From Paenibacillus amylolyticus (lineage in GTDB: Bacteria; Bacillota; Bacilli; Paenibacillales; Paenibacillaceae): DNA of 64,000 nucleotides. Every line of letters starts with the position of its first letter. The first letter of the stretch is position 1. The DNA is taken from the NCBI RefSeq assembly GCF_003719335.1, contig NZ_RIAS01000007.1, positions 1 through 64,000 of the forward strand, read 5' to 3'. A program made the position numbers and the translations under genes. Below are positions 37,603 through 47,286 of the stretch, in pieces. The notes beneath the pieces were generated by a model. It was not told where the DNA came from. It saw nothing but the letters and a program-made list of their open reading frames with translations, and ran no database searches.

Positions 37603-38907
37603 ATGAAACCAGAGAATCAAGAAGCAGCAGGAACGGGAGCCGGAAACGAAGCTTCTAGAAACGTCCATGTAGGCATGGAAGATATCGTGCGCGCACATCA
37701 TGTGCTGCGTGAAGTGATTGTCAGAACGCCGCTACAGCGGGATGCTGTACTTTCGGCTAAATATAACTGTAATGTGTATCTGAAACGGGAAGACCTTCAG
37801 GTAGTGCGTTCATTTAAAATTCGTGGCGCTTACAACATGATACGCAATCTAACCCCTGCCGAAATGGAGAAAGGCATCGTCTGTGCGAGTGCCGGCAACC
37901 ATGCTCAGGGTGTGGCTTTTAGCTGTAATGCACTGGGCATTCACGGCAAAATCTTTATGCCAAGCACAACACCGAACCAGAAGGTGAAGCAAGTGCGTCG
38001 TTTTGGCGGTAATAATGTAGAAGTTGTCCTGATCGGTGATACGTATGATGATGCGTATGCTGAAGCGATGCGGGCATGTGACGAACAGGGAATGACCTTT
38101 ATCCATCCGTTTGATTCGCCTAAGATTATTGCAGGTAACGGTACGGTTGCAATGGAGATCATGGAAAGCCTTGATGAGAATGCAGACTATGTATTTGTCA
38201 CGATTGGCGGCGGCGGATTGGCGGCTGGGGTAGGAACCTACATGAAAACCGTGAGTCCTGAGACACAAATTATCGGCGTAGAGCCGCTTGGAGCAGCTTC
38301 CATGAGTGAAGCGATGTTCCGCAAACAAGTGGTTACACTGGATGATATCGATAAATTTGTGGATGGCGCAGCGGTGAAACGGGTCGGTGATCTGACTTAT
38401 GATATCTGCAGCAACATTCTGGATGACATCGTGAAGGTGCCAGAAGGCAAAGCCTGCACAACGATTTTGGAGTTATACAACGAAAATGCTATCGTGGTGG
38501 AGCCTGCAGGCTCGCTGGCTGTAGCTGCACTGGAGCAATACCGGGAACAGATCGCGGGCAAGACGGTGGTCTGTGTCATCAGCGGCGGTAATAATGATAT
38601 TGACCGGATGCAGGAGATCAAAGAGCGTTCTCTGATCTACGAAGGTCTGAAATATTATTTCATGGTGAATTTCCCGCAGCGTGCGGGGGCGCTGCGGGAG
38701 TTTCTGGAGGAAGTGCTCGGTCCGAATGATGATATTGCCAGATTTGAATATACGAAAAAACATGACAAGGAAAATGGCCCTGCCCTGGTCGGCATCGAGC
38801 TCATGTACAAAGAAGACTACCAGCCGCTCATCGAACGGATGAACCGCAAAGGTATCGCCTACACCGAGCTGAACAAAAACCTGAATCTGTTTAACATGTT
38901 AATCTAA
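37603..38907 (+). CDS. ilvA: Threonine ammonia-lyase (threonine deaminase)
   Basis: 434 aa. PLP enzyme producing 2-oxobutanoate for isoleucine synthesis. YLKREDLQVVRSFKIRGAYN carries the PLP Lys; CASAGNHAQGVAFSC and TIGGGGLAAGVGTYMK bind the cofactor phosphate. The C-terminal ~80 residues (FMVNFPQRAGALREFLEEVLG) are the single ACT-like regulatory domain of the Bacillus-type enzyme. ATG 37603 follows GGAGTGTGGAGACAG. An extended -10 (TGATACAAT, 37537-37545) lies upstream. No T-box leader is seen. Confidence 0.94.
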   Translation: MKPENQEAAGTGAGNEASRNVHVGMEDIVRAHHVLREVIVRTPLQRDAVLSAKYNCNVYLKREDLQVVRSFKIRGAYNMIRNLTPAEMEKGIVCASAGNHAQGVAFSCNALGIHGKIFMPSTTPNQKVKQVRRFGGNNVEVVLIGDTYDDAYAEAMRACDEQGMTFIHPFDSPKIIAGNGTVAMEIMESLDENADYVFVTIGGGGLAAGVGTYMKTVSPETQIIGVEPLGAASMSEAMFRKQVVTLDDIDKFVDGAAVKRVGDLTYDICSNILDDIVKVPEGKACTTILELYNENAIVVEPAGSLAVAALEQYREQIAGKTVVCVISGGNNDIDRMQEIKERSLIYEGLKYYFMVNFPQRAGALREFLEEVLGPNDDIARFEYTKKHDKENGPALVGIELMYKEDYQPLIERMNRKGIAYTELNKNLNLFNMLI

Positions 38908-38984
38908 TTAAGAAAGATGTTAATCGGGTGAGAAACAGAGATAGAAACGAAGATAGAGATGTAGAGAGAGGTGTCTTTTTACAA

Positions 38985-39590
38985 GTGAAACCTACTATAG
39001 TGTCAGAGCAAAAGAAGTCAGTGCTTCAGATCCGACCTGCACGGAAGGAAGATGTGGATCAGATCATTCCGCTGCTGGTGCAGGCTATTGGAGATATTGC
39101 TTATGCACTTGCGGGGGAGGCAGACCATGAGCGGGCAATGGACATCTTACGTGAGTTTGTTACACAGGAAAATAACCGGATCAGTTATCAGAATATCACT
39201 GTGATGGAGCAGGAGGGCCAGATTGCTGGCATGTTGGTAGCGTATGCCGGTGATGATGTGGATCGTCTGGATCAGCCGCTGCTGAATCGTCCCGGACGTG
39301 ATGGGGATGAGAAATATGCTCTGGTAAAAGAAACCCGTCCAGGAGAGTATTATCTCGATACTCTTTCGGTAAGTGAGCCATTTCAGGGGCAGGGCATCGG
39401 CCGTGCACTGATGGCTGCGTTTGAGCAGCAGGGAAGAGAACTCGGACACACGCAGGTTGCCCTGATCGTGGAGCAGGACAATGGCCGCGCCATGCAGCTC
39501 TATGAACGGCAAGGCTATGTTCAAGACGAAGTGATTCTCATCGGTGGACATGAGTATTACCATATGGTCAAAGAGATCTCAGTCCTATAG
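38985..39590 (+). CDS. GNAT-family N-acetyltransferase
   Basis: 201 aa. IRPARKEDVDQIIPLLVQA starts the GNAT fold. YYLDTLSVSEPFQGQGIGRALMAAFEQQ holds the acetyl-CoA pyrophosphate loop (Q-x-x-G-x-G), and VEQDNGRAMQLYERQGYV is the conserved C-terminal part. GTG 38985 follows GAGAGAGG; GTG 38928 is possible but lacks a ribosome site. Substrate unknown. It is 77 bases after ilvA and may share its transcript. Confidence 0.85.
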   Translation: MKPTIVSEQKKSVLQIRPARKEDVDQIIPLLVQAIGDIAYALAGEADHERAMDILREFVTQENNRISYQNITVMEQEGQIAGMLVAYAGDDVDRLDQPLLNRPGRDGDEKYALVKETRPGEYYLDTLSVSEPFQGQGIGRALMAAFEQQGRELGHTQVALIVEQDNGRAMQLYERQGYVQDEVILIGGHEYYHMVKEISVL

Positions 39591-39731
39591 ATGGCTGGAA
39601 TGCATTCGAGCTTCTCACTCGGAAGGAGCCAACGCTTGAGTGATGGATGCTTACGTATGTAACAGTGAGGGATACCACCTGTATCGTGAATCAGTAACAA
39701 CTATATTCAGCCGGTTAACAACAGATACGCC

Positions 39732-39775
39732 AAAAAAGACGAAGCAACGCCGAGGGCGGTGGGTTCGTCTTTTTT
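39732..39775. terminator. Bidirectional terminator after the GNAT gene
   Basis: AAAAAAGACGAA/TTCGTCTTTTTT stem enclosing GCAACGCC..GGCGGTGG; A run before and T run after allow use in both directions. Confidence 0.8.
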
Positions 39776-39812
39776 GATAAAGCGGCGGTGGAGCACTATA
39801 AGCTGAACAGGC

Positions 39813-40005
39813 TAACGATCTCAGATGACGCTATTTGGTCGATTTCAACTCATTTAAAATTCTAACGATCGGGAGAAACGTTATTTCCCCATTTCAGACG
39901 AGCAATCATTGTTTTTTCTCAATGTAGATGAAATAGCGTCTCTGGTGATCGTTACATTGCTGCATACCTCTAAACTGGCCAAATAAGGTCCGTGATGATC
40001 GTTAG
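39813..40005. repeat. Nested inverted repeat of four 28-bp units
   Basis: The unit CTAACGATC-n-AGAGACGCTATTTGG occurs forward at 39813-39840 and 39863-39891, and reversed at 39927-39954 and 39979-40005, with several mismatches each. The outer and inner pairs can each form a long stem, so the whole 193 bp folds as a nested cruciform or hairpin. It has no ORF and lies between convergent genes. Confidence 0.8.
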
Positions 40006-40103
40006 AATTTTTTTTAACCTAAATCCAACGCAAACTCCCTTGCTCACCCTCCAACTTATCCAGGCAATCAGCTGATTGTCACCGTTAGATTTATCTAAAA
40101 CTT

Positions 40104-41078
40104 TTATTCACCGTACTGCGGCAGATATTCATCCCTAGATACGTTCTGTTCCAGCCATTTGTCGACAGCCTCCGTTTTTTCAAACTTGGATTCAGCGACG
40201 ACATCCATGAACGCATTCAGTTTTTTCAAAAAAGCACTGTCCTCGGTTGAGTTACGCTGTAAAACAGCTTTGTAACCTTTTTGAGCATTTGCTTCCATTA
40301 TGTTGGTGTCATAATCGAACAGGGGGGTATTATCGAGCCCGTAAAAGGTGTACAAGGTGTATTCATTCATCAACATCTGTACCTGGTTTTTCCGGTTAGA
40401 CTTAGGGAAGTCATTCAGGAACCGCTCCTGATTCAGCGCACGGTTCAGCATATCCTGATATCCGATCATGAGGCCCCCATCTTCAGAGGCGATATTGCTC
40501 GTTTCGACTGCCATGATGCGGATGTACTGTTTGATATCTTGATTTACATAAGAAGTATATTTTTCAAAAGCGGCATAATTCATGATTGGATAGAGAGAAC
40601 CCTCGATCACCGTAAGACGATAACCACTGTCTCTGGCCTGCTGCAAAAGTGAACGAAGACTCGTGTCTTTGGTGCGTGACATCAGCTGGGTGAAGCTGTC
40701 ATTCCACTTGTATATTTTCTGCATCTGATCCTGAACATTGGGCACAAGCATGCGATCCGTTATGGCCGTTAGCGCTTTGAAGCGGGCATTTTCCAATTGG
40801 AGCACCATCAGAGTTGCATGATTTGGGGTCACCTGGCTGATTTTAGACTCCAGGTAACGGTCTGCCGCGGGCAGGCCATTTTTTTTGTAAAGCATGTTCT
40901 GAAAGGATTTGTAGATTGCGGTCGAATTGGCTGATGTTACTTTGGTATTCGCAGCAGGTGCAGCAGAAGCGATGCCAGAGACTGGGGAAACAGCCGTTTG
41001 TAACAATAAAGCAATAGCCGTGGCCGTAAGCAGCGTGCGCATACCTTTCTTTTTATAAGAATACAAAGATGACGCCAT
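40104..41078 (-). CDS. Secreted protein of unknown function
   Basis: 324 aa. ATG 41078 follows AGGAGG with 9-base spacing; the longer open frame upstream has no ribosome site. The signal peptide (residues ~12-42, KKGMRTLLTATAIALLLQ, cleavage near SAA) is clear. The mature part is mostly alpha-helical, Gln- and Asn-rich, without Cys and without a domain I recognise. It is divergent from the repeat protein at 41446, so the two could share regulation. Confidence 0.7.
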   Translation of the reverse strand: MASSLYSYKKKGMRTLLTATAIALLLQTAVSPVSGIASAAPAANTKVTSANSTAIYKSFQNMLYKKNGLPAADRYLESKISQVTPNHATLMVLQLENARFKALTAITDRMLVPNVQDQMQKIYKWNDSFTQLMSRTKDTSLRSLLQQARDSGYRLTVIEGSLYPIMNYAAFEKYTSYVNQDIKQYIRIMAVETSNIASEDGGLMIGYQDMLNRALNQERFLNDFPKSNRKNQVQMLMNEYTLYTFYGLDNTPLFDYDTNIMEANAQKGYKAVLQRNSTEDSAFLKKLNAFMDVVAESKFEKTEAVDKWLEQNVSRDEYLPQYGE

Positions 41079-41445
41079 AGATATAAACCTCCTGTAATTC
41101 TGGAATGGATAGATAAGGATGAAGTCAAGGTACCTCATGTAAAAGTGAGGGCGTATCCTGTTAATCGTTAAATATATAACCCAGATGTAGACTTGACTCA
41201 CTATTACCCACAGATTAAAGCAATTGGCACAAGAAGTGGTTTCGGAATGGTGACAAATTCTTCTGTTAATTTTAACCTTTGCAGGTGGATGCAAGGCCAA
41301 AGTTTCTGCGAAAATAATTTTGGGGGAACCGGAAACCTTTTAACGATTCGGAACGTCTTAGTTGTGCATAGGTAAATACAGGAATTACTGAAATGAACAG
41401 CTAACTATAAGAGTGTACCAATTATAGGAGAATGGGGATAGGTTT
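41079..41445. other. Divergent intergenic region
   Basis: 367 bases between two secreted-protein genes. I see no strong promoter pair, operator or hairpin. A single DnaA-like TGTGCATAG occurs near 41363. Confidence 0.4.
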
Positions 41446-44400
41446 ATGAGGAAAGCGGGAGGAAATCAAGTCAAAAAAGTGATGTCAGCACTGGCTGTAT
41501 CAGCCATGCTTATGTCTGCACTGCCAACATCGGTGATGGATGCAGCCGCAAGAATCAGCATTTATATTAACGGTACAGAGGTGCCAGCGGTTCAAGCCCC
41601 TGTGATGAAGGCTGGACGTGTACTCGTTCCACTCCGTTCGATCTTTGAAGGAATTGACGCGGAAGTGCAGTTCAACAATAGAACGAAAACCATTACAGCA
41701 ACCCGTGGGGATCAAGAAGTGACATTAACACTTGGTTCCAAGGCTGCATATATCAATGGTCAATTGAATGTGATGGATGTTCCTGCGAGTACGATTAAGG
41801 GCAGTACCATGGTGCCCATTCGTTTTGTGAGCGAAGCTTTTGGGGAAAAAGTATTCTGGAACTCACGCAGTCAGCGTGTGGATGTTAAAACCACATATAC
41901 ACCTGAAACGCCGGTTGATGATACACAGTTTTCCGCTTGGAATATTTACGGATCAGTATCTGGCGGTAACGGAGATGGCCGTGACCTGACAGTAAGCTTC
42001 ACACGTGCAAAGTCAGAAAGAACAGTGTCAGCTTACAGGGTAATGCTGGTCAAAAGTGGGGATACCAACAGCTTTAAAGAATCCGTTGCTTCGGCCGTAT
42101 CTCCTGCGAACTACACTTCAATAACACCAAATGGCACCAACCCGAAGCTGACACTTAATGCTCAGACACGCGACGTCAACGGTGATCTGCTGAATAGCAA
42201 TGAAACCTACCGATTGTATGTACTGACTGTAGGCAACAGCAACAATAACTACCAAAACTATTTAGGTTGGTCTTCACAGGTTCTGAAGCTGAACCAGGTG
42301 AAGCCTTCTGTTCAAGCTGTGACGGGACTGCGTATTGCTGATGTTAGTGATAACGGAGACGGAAGGGATCTGGAGATCAACTTCACACAGCCAAGCACCA
42401 ATTCGAATATTACGAATTACCGTGCATTTGTTGTGAAAGCGAAGGACGCATCCTCATTTAACCAGGCTGCTGCGAGCAAGGTATCCAGCACAAATTCCAC
42501 GACTATCAATAAAGGGAATTCCAGCACGGTCAAAAGCACACTGAACTCTTCGACGCGGGATACTTCGGGCGAGTTGATCAAAAATGGAACGGCGTACGTT
42601 GTTTATATTATGTCTGTAAGTGCGAATACAGCAACAGATAACAAGTTGTCTGCGGCTTCTTCTTCCCTGACGTTGTCCTTGAACACAACTCCGGCTCCGG
42701 TCATTACACAAGTGAGAGACATCTCGGATTATGGTGATGGACGCGATATTCAGGTAAGCTTTAACCGTGTATCGGATGAGTCGAAGATAACGAATTACCG
42801 TGTGTTTGTTGTACGCAACTCGGTAGCCAGCAGCTTTAACTTGCCTACAGCAAGTAATCTGTCTTCCAGTTTATATTACACCGTGAACAAAACAGGTAAT
42901 AACCTCGTGGTTACATTGCCATCAAATATGCGGGATACCAGTGGTTATAACATCACAAACCTGCAGGATTATCGCATCTTTGTCATGGCAGCAGGCAATC
43001 AGCAGAACAACTACACCCATGCGTTGTCAGCTTCTTCAAATGTCTTGAGATTGACCTCCAATAGCAATGCAGGTGTGGCAACGAACCTGTCTGTTACAGA
43101 TATTGCGGATAACGGAAATGGATCTGACCTGCGTGTGTCGTTTAGCAAAGCAAGCGATGAGTCCAATGTTTCTCACTATCGAGTATTCGTCGTACCTGCC
43201 AATAACGTAGGAAGTTTCAACCTGAATGCTGCGAATGCGTCGAACAATTATACACAAGTGAATAAAACAGGTGGTAATCTGACCGTAACACTTTCGAGTA
43301 ACTCGGTTGATACCAATGGCTATAGAATTACGAACTACAACGCTTATCGTGTATTTGTTCTGTCCGTAAATAGTAACGGGAACTGGAGTCAGAACGCACT
43401 TTCCTCATCTTCGGCTCAAATTACGCTAACACCAAATGCAACGGTTATCGCACCGACCAGTGTGAGTGCAACCGATGTCGCGGATAATGGGAATGGCAGT
43501 GATCTGCGTGTAACATTCAACCGGTCAACAGATGAGAACAATGTGAATCATTATCGTGTGTTTGTTGTGAAAAATACGGCTGTTGGAAGCTTTAATCTGA
43601 ATGCTGCATTGAATAACGGCTTCTACACGTATAGAAGTAAAAGTGGGAGTAATCAGGCTTTCACATTAGCAAGTGATGCTAGAGCAACGGACGGCAGCCT
43701 TATTGGCGATAATGTTGATTATCGGGTATTCGTCCTGGCGGTGAATAATAATTCATCTCAATCCAGCGCGCTGTCTTCAGCATCGCCTGTGGTTAAATTA
43801 GGTAGTGCTTCTCCTGTAACAGCAGTGGGCAGTGTAAGTGTAGCGGTTAAAAATCAGGGACAACAAGCGGGTAACGCTTCTGATGTAACTGTAAATTTTG
43901 CCAAAGCATCGAATGAAACAGGCATTGCCAAATATCGTCTGTTTATTGTCCCAGCAGATCAGGTACCTGGTTTTACGCTAAATACAGCGATGAACATTAA
44001 TTATTATAATGATTTGGATAAAAGTAGTGCAGGCACTACGTTCGCATTGAGCGATGGATACCGGGATATTAATAATAAATCTATCGAGATCGGGAAAAAG
44101 TATAGAGTGTTTATTATGTCTGTATCCGACAGTGCTACTCGTTCATCAAGTCTTTCCGTTGCTTCCGACGAATTTAGTATTAGTAACATAGTACAATCTG
44201 TTCAAGCAGCCGTTATTACTGGTCTACAAAAATCAAGTACTGTAACTGAAGCAATCTACAAGTTGACCTTCATCAAACCATCTAGTGAAACTGGCATCTC
44301 CTCATATCAATTGTATATTGTGAAGGGAAGAGGAGCTGTTGATCCGGCTACAGCTGCTTCCAGCAGTAACTATTCAGTAGGAGATCCAAAAGCGGTTGAA

Positions 44401-44586
44401 GTTACTTTGAATACCAATGCTAGAGATACTTCAGGGGCTAGTCTTGTGGAGGGAGAAGAGTACACCGTATATATTCTGTCAGTTGCGTCTAATACAACAA
44501 CCAACAGAAGTACGATCTCTAATCCATCTGAAGCATTTAAGCTCGAAAAAGCTCCAGCAGCTACACAATCAACTCCTCCGCAGTAA
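41446..44586 (+). CDS. Copper-amine-oxidase-N domain protein with seven internal repeats
   Basis: 1046-aa exported protein. The signal peptide covers residues ~1-35. Residues ~36-148 are a copper amine oxidase N-terminal-like domain (VPAVQAPVMKAGRVLVPLRSIF, then STMVPIRFVSEAFG). Seven repeats of about 115-130 residues follow. Each opens with DNGDGRDLxVxF or DNGNGSDLRVxF and then YRVFVV, has SFNL and a TL...RDxxG segment, and closes with YRVFVLSV...ALSxxS. Repeats 6 and 7 are the most diverged. The pattern suggests fibronectin-III-like beta domains. No wall anchor or catalytic motif is visible. An adhesive or matrix role is inference. Confidence 0.85.
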   Translation: MRKAGGNQVKKVMSALAVSAMLMSALPTSVMDAAARISIYINGTEVPAVQAPVMKAGRVLVPLRSIFEGIDAEVQFNNRTKTITATRGDQEVTLTLGSKAAYINGQLNVMDVPASTIKGSTMVPIRFVSEAFGEKVFWNSRSQRVDVKTTYTPETPVDDTQFSAWNIYGSVSGGNGDGRDLTVSFTRAKSERTVSAYRVMLVKSGDTNSFKESVASAVSPANYTSITPNGTNPKLTLNAQTRDVNGDLLNSNETYRLYVLTVGNSNNNYQNYLGWSSQVLKLNQVKPSVQAVTGLRIADVSDNGDGRDLEINFTQPSTNSNITNYRAFVVKAKDASSFNQAAASKVSSTNSTTINKGNSSTVKSTLNSSTRDTSGELIKNGTAYVVYIMSVSANTATDNKLSAASSSLTLSLNTTPAPVITQVRDISDYGDGRDIQVSFNRVSDESKITNYRVFVVRNSVASSFNLPTASNLSSSLYYTVNKTGNNLVVTLPSNMRDTSGYNITNLQDYRIFVMAAGNQQNNYTHALSASSNVLRLTSNSNAGVATNLSVTDIADNGNGSDLRVSFSKASDESNVSHYRVFVVPANNVGSFNLNAANASNNYTQVNKTGGNLTVTLSSNSVDTNGYRITNYNAYRVFVLSVNSNGNWSQNALSSSSAQITLTPNATVIAPTSVSATDVADNGNGSDLRVTFNRSTDENNVNHYRVFVVKNTAVGSFNLNAALNNGFYTYRSKSGSNQAFTLASDARATDGSLIGDNVDYRVFVLAVNNNSSQSSALSSASPVVKLGSASPVTAVGSVSVAVKNQGQQAGNASDVTVNFAKASNETGIAKYRLFIVPADQVPGFTLNTAMNINYYNDLDKSSAGTTFALSDGYRDINNKSIEIGKKYRVFIMSVSDSATRSSSLSVASDEFSISNIVQSVQAAVITGLQKSSTVTEAIYKLTFIKPSSETGISSYQLYIVKGRGAVDPATAASSSNYSVGDPKAVEVTLNTNARDTSGASLVEGEEYTVYILSVASNTTTNRSTISNPSEAFKLEKAPAATQSTPPQ

Positions 44587-44690
44587 ATAAATGAATGTGA
44601 TTTCAAGTCATCTATCCCGAACGAATAAAGGACAGTCAGCTTCGACCTTTACAGACGGCACAGAGTTAGTCGATAGAATGGTAATGCTTC

Positions 44691-44723
44691 AACTCCCTTT
44701 CCATCCTTGGAAAGGGAGTTTTT
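44691..44723 (+). terminator. Terminator of the repeat-protein gene
   Basis: Perfect AACTCCCTTTCC/GGAAAGGGAGTT stem followed by T-rich tail. The rest of 44587-44899 shows no gene. Confidence 0.88.
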
Positions 44724-44899
44724 CTTTGCAGCCGTTAATGCCAAGCAAGGGGAATTGCTCTCTGTATGACCAATGTCCTTATTTTTCCATATTTAGATAT
44801 GCTCAAATAGGTTCCTAAGGCCATTGCTGGTCTTGGATCAAACCATGGATAATAGAAGTCATAGAGCGGACTAGCTCATGAGCCGAAAGGAAGGATGCA

Positions 44900-45847
44900 A
44901 TGTTACCTTTTCGTTTGACGGGGCAACCAGATGCCCGGATGCCGCTTTATTTGTACGGTGTGGGCACACAGGAAGAGAAAGGACTGCATCGACCGGGGGG
45001 ATTTCCGGTGTATCAGTTATTTTTGGCACGTGATGGTGGAGGACAGTTTAATATTTCTGGCAGAGGAACGATCGTAATGGGCACAGGGCAGCTGTTTGCT
45101 TTGGAACCGGGCATTGCTCATGAGTATATCGCACATACAAGAACGGGTGGAGAGCTGGGGTTTATAGGAATCGGCGGCGAATCAGCGAATTCAGTACTTC
45201 GGGCGACAGGCATCATGTGCGGGAAACCTTGTACATTAACCGGGTTTGATCTGATTTGGTCACAGATGACGGAACTGTGGAAGGTGTTGGATCAGGGCGG
45301 GGTGTCGATGTGGCAAATGTCCACTTTGATCTACCAACTTATTCTGGAGATCGCTCAGGCTATAGCCCCAGCCGGTTCCGTTTCTTCAGAGAGGCAGGGA
45401 AATACTGGGCAACTGTCTGTCAGGACAGGCAGTCCAGCGCGAGAGAGCAGCGGTTCAGGTTCACATGTACATGGGAATTCGGAAGCTGGTCTGGAGGGAC
45501 TCAACCGGGCAATCGTCTTGATGCAGGCTCATTATCAGGACGATCTGTTATTTAAACATATAGCAGAGGCGGTAGGATACTCTGTGCAGCATTTGAATCG
45601 TTTATTCCATCAGCATTATGGGGTGACTGGACATCAGTACATGCAGCGCTGGCGTTTACAAAAGGGACTGGATTGGCTTAACGAACATCCTGAGGCTAGT
45701 GTGAAGGAAGCTGCGGAGAATGTAGGCATGGAAGTGAATTATTTTATTCGTATGTTCAAGCGTGAATTCGGGGAAACGCCAGGCAAAGGCATCAAACTAC
45801 GCAATCAGCTCAGACTGGAGCAGAACCTTCACCCCCGTCACAAATAA
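44900..45847 (+). CDS. AraC-family regulator with cupin-like N-terminal domain
   Basis: 315 aa. Residues 15-90 look like an AraC ligand-binding cupin (FPVYQLFLARDGGGQF, GQLFALEPGIAHEY). A Ser/Gly-rich linker at ~165-195 joins two C-terminal helix-turn-helix motifs (FKHIAEAVGYSVQHLNRLFHQ; VKEAAENVGMEVNYFIRMFKREFGETP). GGAAGG precedes the ATG. No operon partner; the regulated genes are unknown. Confidence 0.86.
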   Translation: MLPFRLTGQPDARMPLYLYGVGTQEEKGLHRPGGFPVYQLFLARDGGGQFNISGRGTIVMGTGQLFALEPGIAHEYIAHTRTGGELGFIGIGGESANSVLRATGIMCGKPCTLTGFDLIWSQMTELWKVLDQGGVSMWQMSTLIYQLILEIAQAIAPAGSVSSERQGNTGQLSVRTGSPARESSGSGSHVHGNSEAGLEGLNRAIVLMQAHYQDDLLFKHIAEAVGYSVQHLNRLFHQHYGVTGHQYMQRWRLQKGLDWLNEHPEASVKEAAENVGMEVNYFIRMFKREFGETPGKGIKLRNQLRLEQNLHPRHK

Positions 45848-45862
45848 AATACGAATCTGCAA

Positions 45863-45886
45863 TAAAAAAAGAGACCTGACGGTCTC
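45863..45886 (-). terminator. Terminator of the DUF1129 gene
   Basis: Minus-strand GAGACCGTCAGGTCTC hairpin followed by seven T; about 120 bases after the gene. Confidence 0.8.
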
Positions 45887-46003
45887 TTAGACGAAATTGC
45901 TCATAAAGTAAAAGAGTATCTGTGTGAACCACGATCTTGCTGGAGATCATGGGTTCTCCCAAAACGATATGGAAACAAGCACATTCAAAAGTGCATCCTG
46001 CGG

Positions 46004-46876
46004 TCATGCCTGCTTTTTTTGGCCAAAGAGAGGCCTGATTAAAACTAGACCAACCATACCAATGACGGCGCTAACCCACGGAGCCATGTAGAACACAGGA
46101 AGTTTATCCCGAAGTGGATAACCGACAAAGAGAACAAGCACAACGACAACAATATAAATGATGATGCCCCGAACGTTAATTTTTGGCATGACATGTTTGT
46201 CTGCTCCTTGGTCATCCGGGCGTTCCGCTAATCGGCGCAACATCTCCACGAGCGCAATCCCCCCTACGGCGGCAATGATGAGAGAGAATAGGCTGATATG
46301 CTCGAACGCCTCCGTATCGCCGTCTGTTAAGCTGAAGAATAGTCCTGCACAGCCCTGAATGAACAGGACAACGGATATGGCTGCCCAGGCAATCATCACA
46401 TACCATTTTGGCGTCCGTTTCACAGGCTCTGGTGTATCCGAGTGGTCGGCAGACTGAGCGATGCTGGCCTTGATGTTCTTTTTAGAACCTCCAGCAGATT
46501 GGGAATGTTGTTTCCGATAACCCTGATTTTTTTCGGGATGGACACTTCCGCTACGGTTTTCCCTGATTGAATCTTTCCCTGTGCTTGCCCCTGATTGCGC
46601 ATATGTATCTGACTGGCTTAATCCAAGTTGGGTATAAATATCCTGTTGCAGATCAGAGCCGTACAACTCGCGTGCAGATTTGTTATCTTTCTGTGCTTGT
46701 ACGATGGCTTTTCCCGCAGCGAGAATCCATTCTTCCTGTGTTTTCTCGTCTGCTGGCGCTTGCCTTGCGATGGTGCTGATCTGGTTATACAATTTAACGT
46801 TGTCTGGTGTCATACGGCTCATCTCTGTGATTTGCCGATTTTGTATTTCTTTCAGCTTTTTATAGGAAATCCCCAA
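46004..46876 (-). CDS. DUF1129-family membrane protein
   Basis: 290 aa. The N-terminal ~100 residues are soluble and charged (MSRMTPDNVKLYNQIST...), then a low-complexity Ser/Gln/Lys stretch, then four hydrophobic segments (MIAWAAISVVLFIQGCAGLFF; SLFSLIIAAVGGIALVEML; IIIYIVVVVLVLFVGYPL; APWVSAVIGMVGLVLI). The arrangement fits DUF1129. TTG 46876 is preceded by AGGGGGAG at 6-7 bases; GTG 46897 upstream lacks a ribosome site. Function unknown. Confidence 0.75.
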   Translation of the reverse strand: MGISYKKLKEIQNRQITEMSRMTPDNVKLYNQISTIARQAPADEKTQEEWILAAGKAIVQAQKDNKSARELYGSDLQQDIYTQLGLSQSDTYAQSGASTGKDSIRENRSGSVHPEKNQGYRKQHSQSAGGSKKNIKASIAQSADHSDTPEPVKRTPKWYVMIAWAAISVVLFIQGCAGLFFSLTDGDTEAFEHISLFSLIIAAVGGIALVEMLRRLAERPDDQGADKHVMPKINVRGIIIYIVVVVLVLFVGYPLRDKLPVFYMAPWVSAVIGMVGLVLIRPLFGQKKQA

Positions 46877-46969
46877 TGCTTGCTCCCCCTGTCTCACACG
46901 TTATGATCTTCACTCCATGAAGACCCTGACGATATTTTAGTATACGGGAAGGGTTCTCTTTTCGCAAAG

Positions 46970-47089
46970 TCATTCCTTATAAAACAACTGCTTGTGATTC
47001 ACCCATAGCCCGATACAGGCTAACACAACACAGGTGCATAAGAGCACCAGTTTTCCATGATGCTGAATCCATCCGAGTAGATGTGCCAT
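46970..47089 (-). CDS. Small single-pass membrane protein, 39 aa
   Basis: ATG 47089 follows GAAAGGAA with 7-base spacing. The peptide has one hydrophobic helix (KLVLLCTCVVLACIGLWV) between short charged ends. It lies upstream of the DUF1129 gene on the same strand and may be co-transcribed. No family recognised. Confidence 0.5.
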   Translation of the reverse strand: MAHLLGWIQHHGKLVLLCTCVVLACIGLWVNHKQLFYKE

Positions 47090-47286
47090 GAGTTCATTCC
47101 TTTCGGTAACAGGTCTCCTGGACAGGCATACCTGTGATTTTGGTTTTATTTTCCCCTGTGAAGGGGTGAATATACATAGCTTGGTTGGAAGAAGCAACGA
47201 TTCTGTGAACCATGAATAAAGAGCTGCCCAATCCATCACAATAGTAGCATTTCCAAACTGAAATGGTGGATAGGAGTGTGGTTAGC

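Noticed and set aside
39813..40005. CRISPR array
   Set aside because: Only four diverged units, two in each orientation, with irregular spacing and no cas genes.
45810..46007. 65-aa minus-strand frame overlapping the DUF1129 stop by ATGA
   Set aside because: No ribosome site, and it runs straight through the terminator hairpin at 45863-45886.
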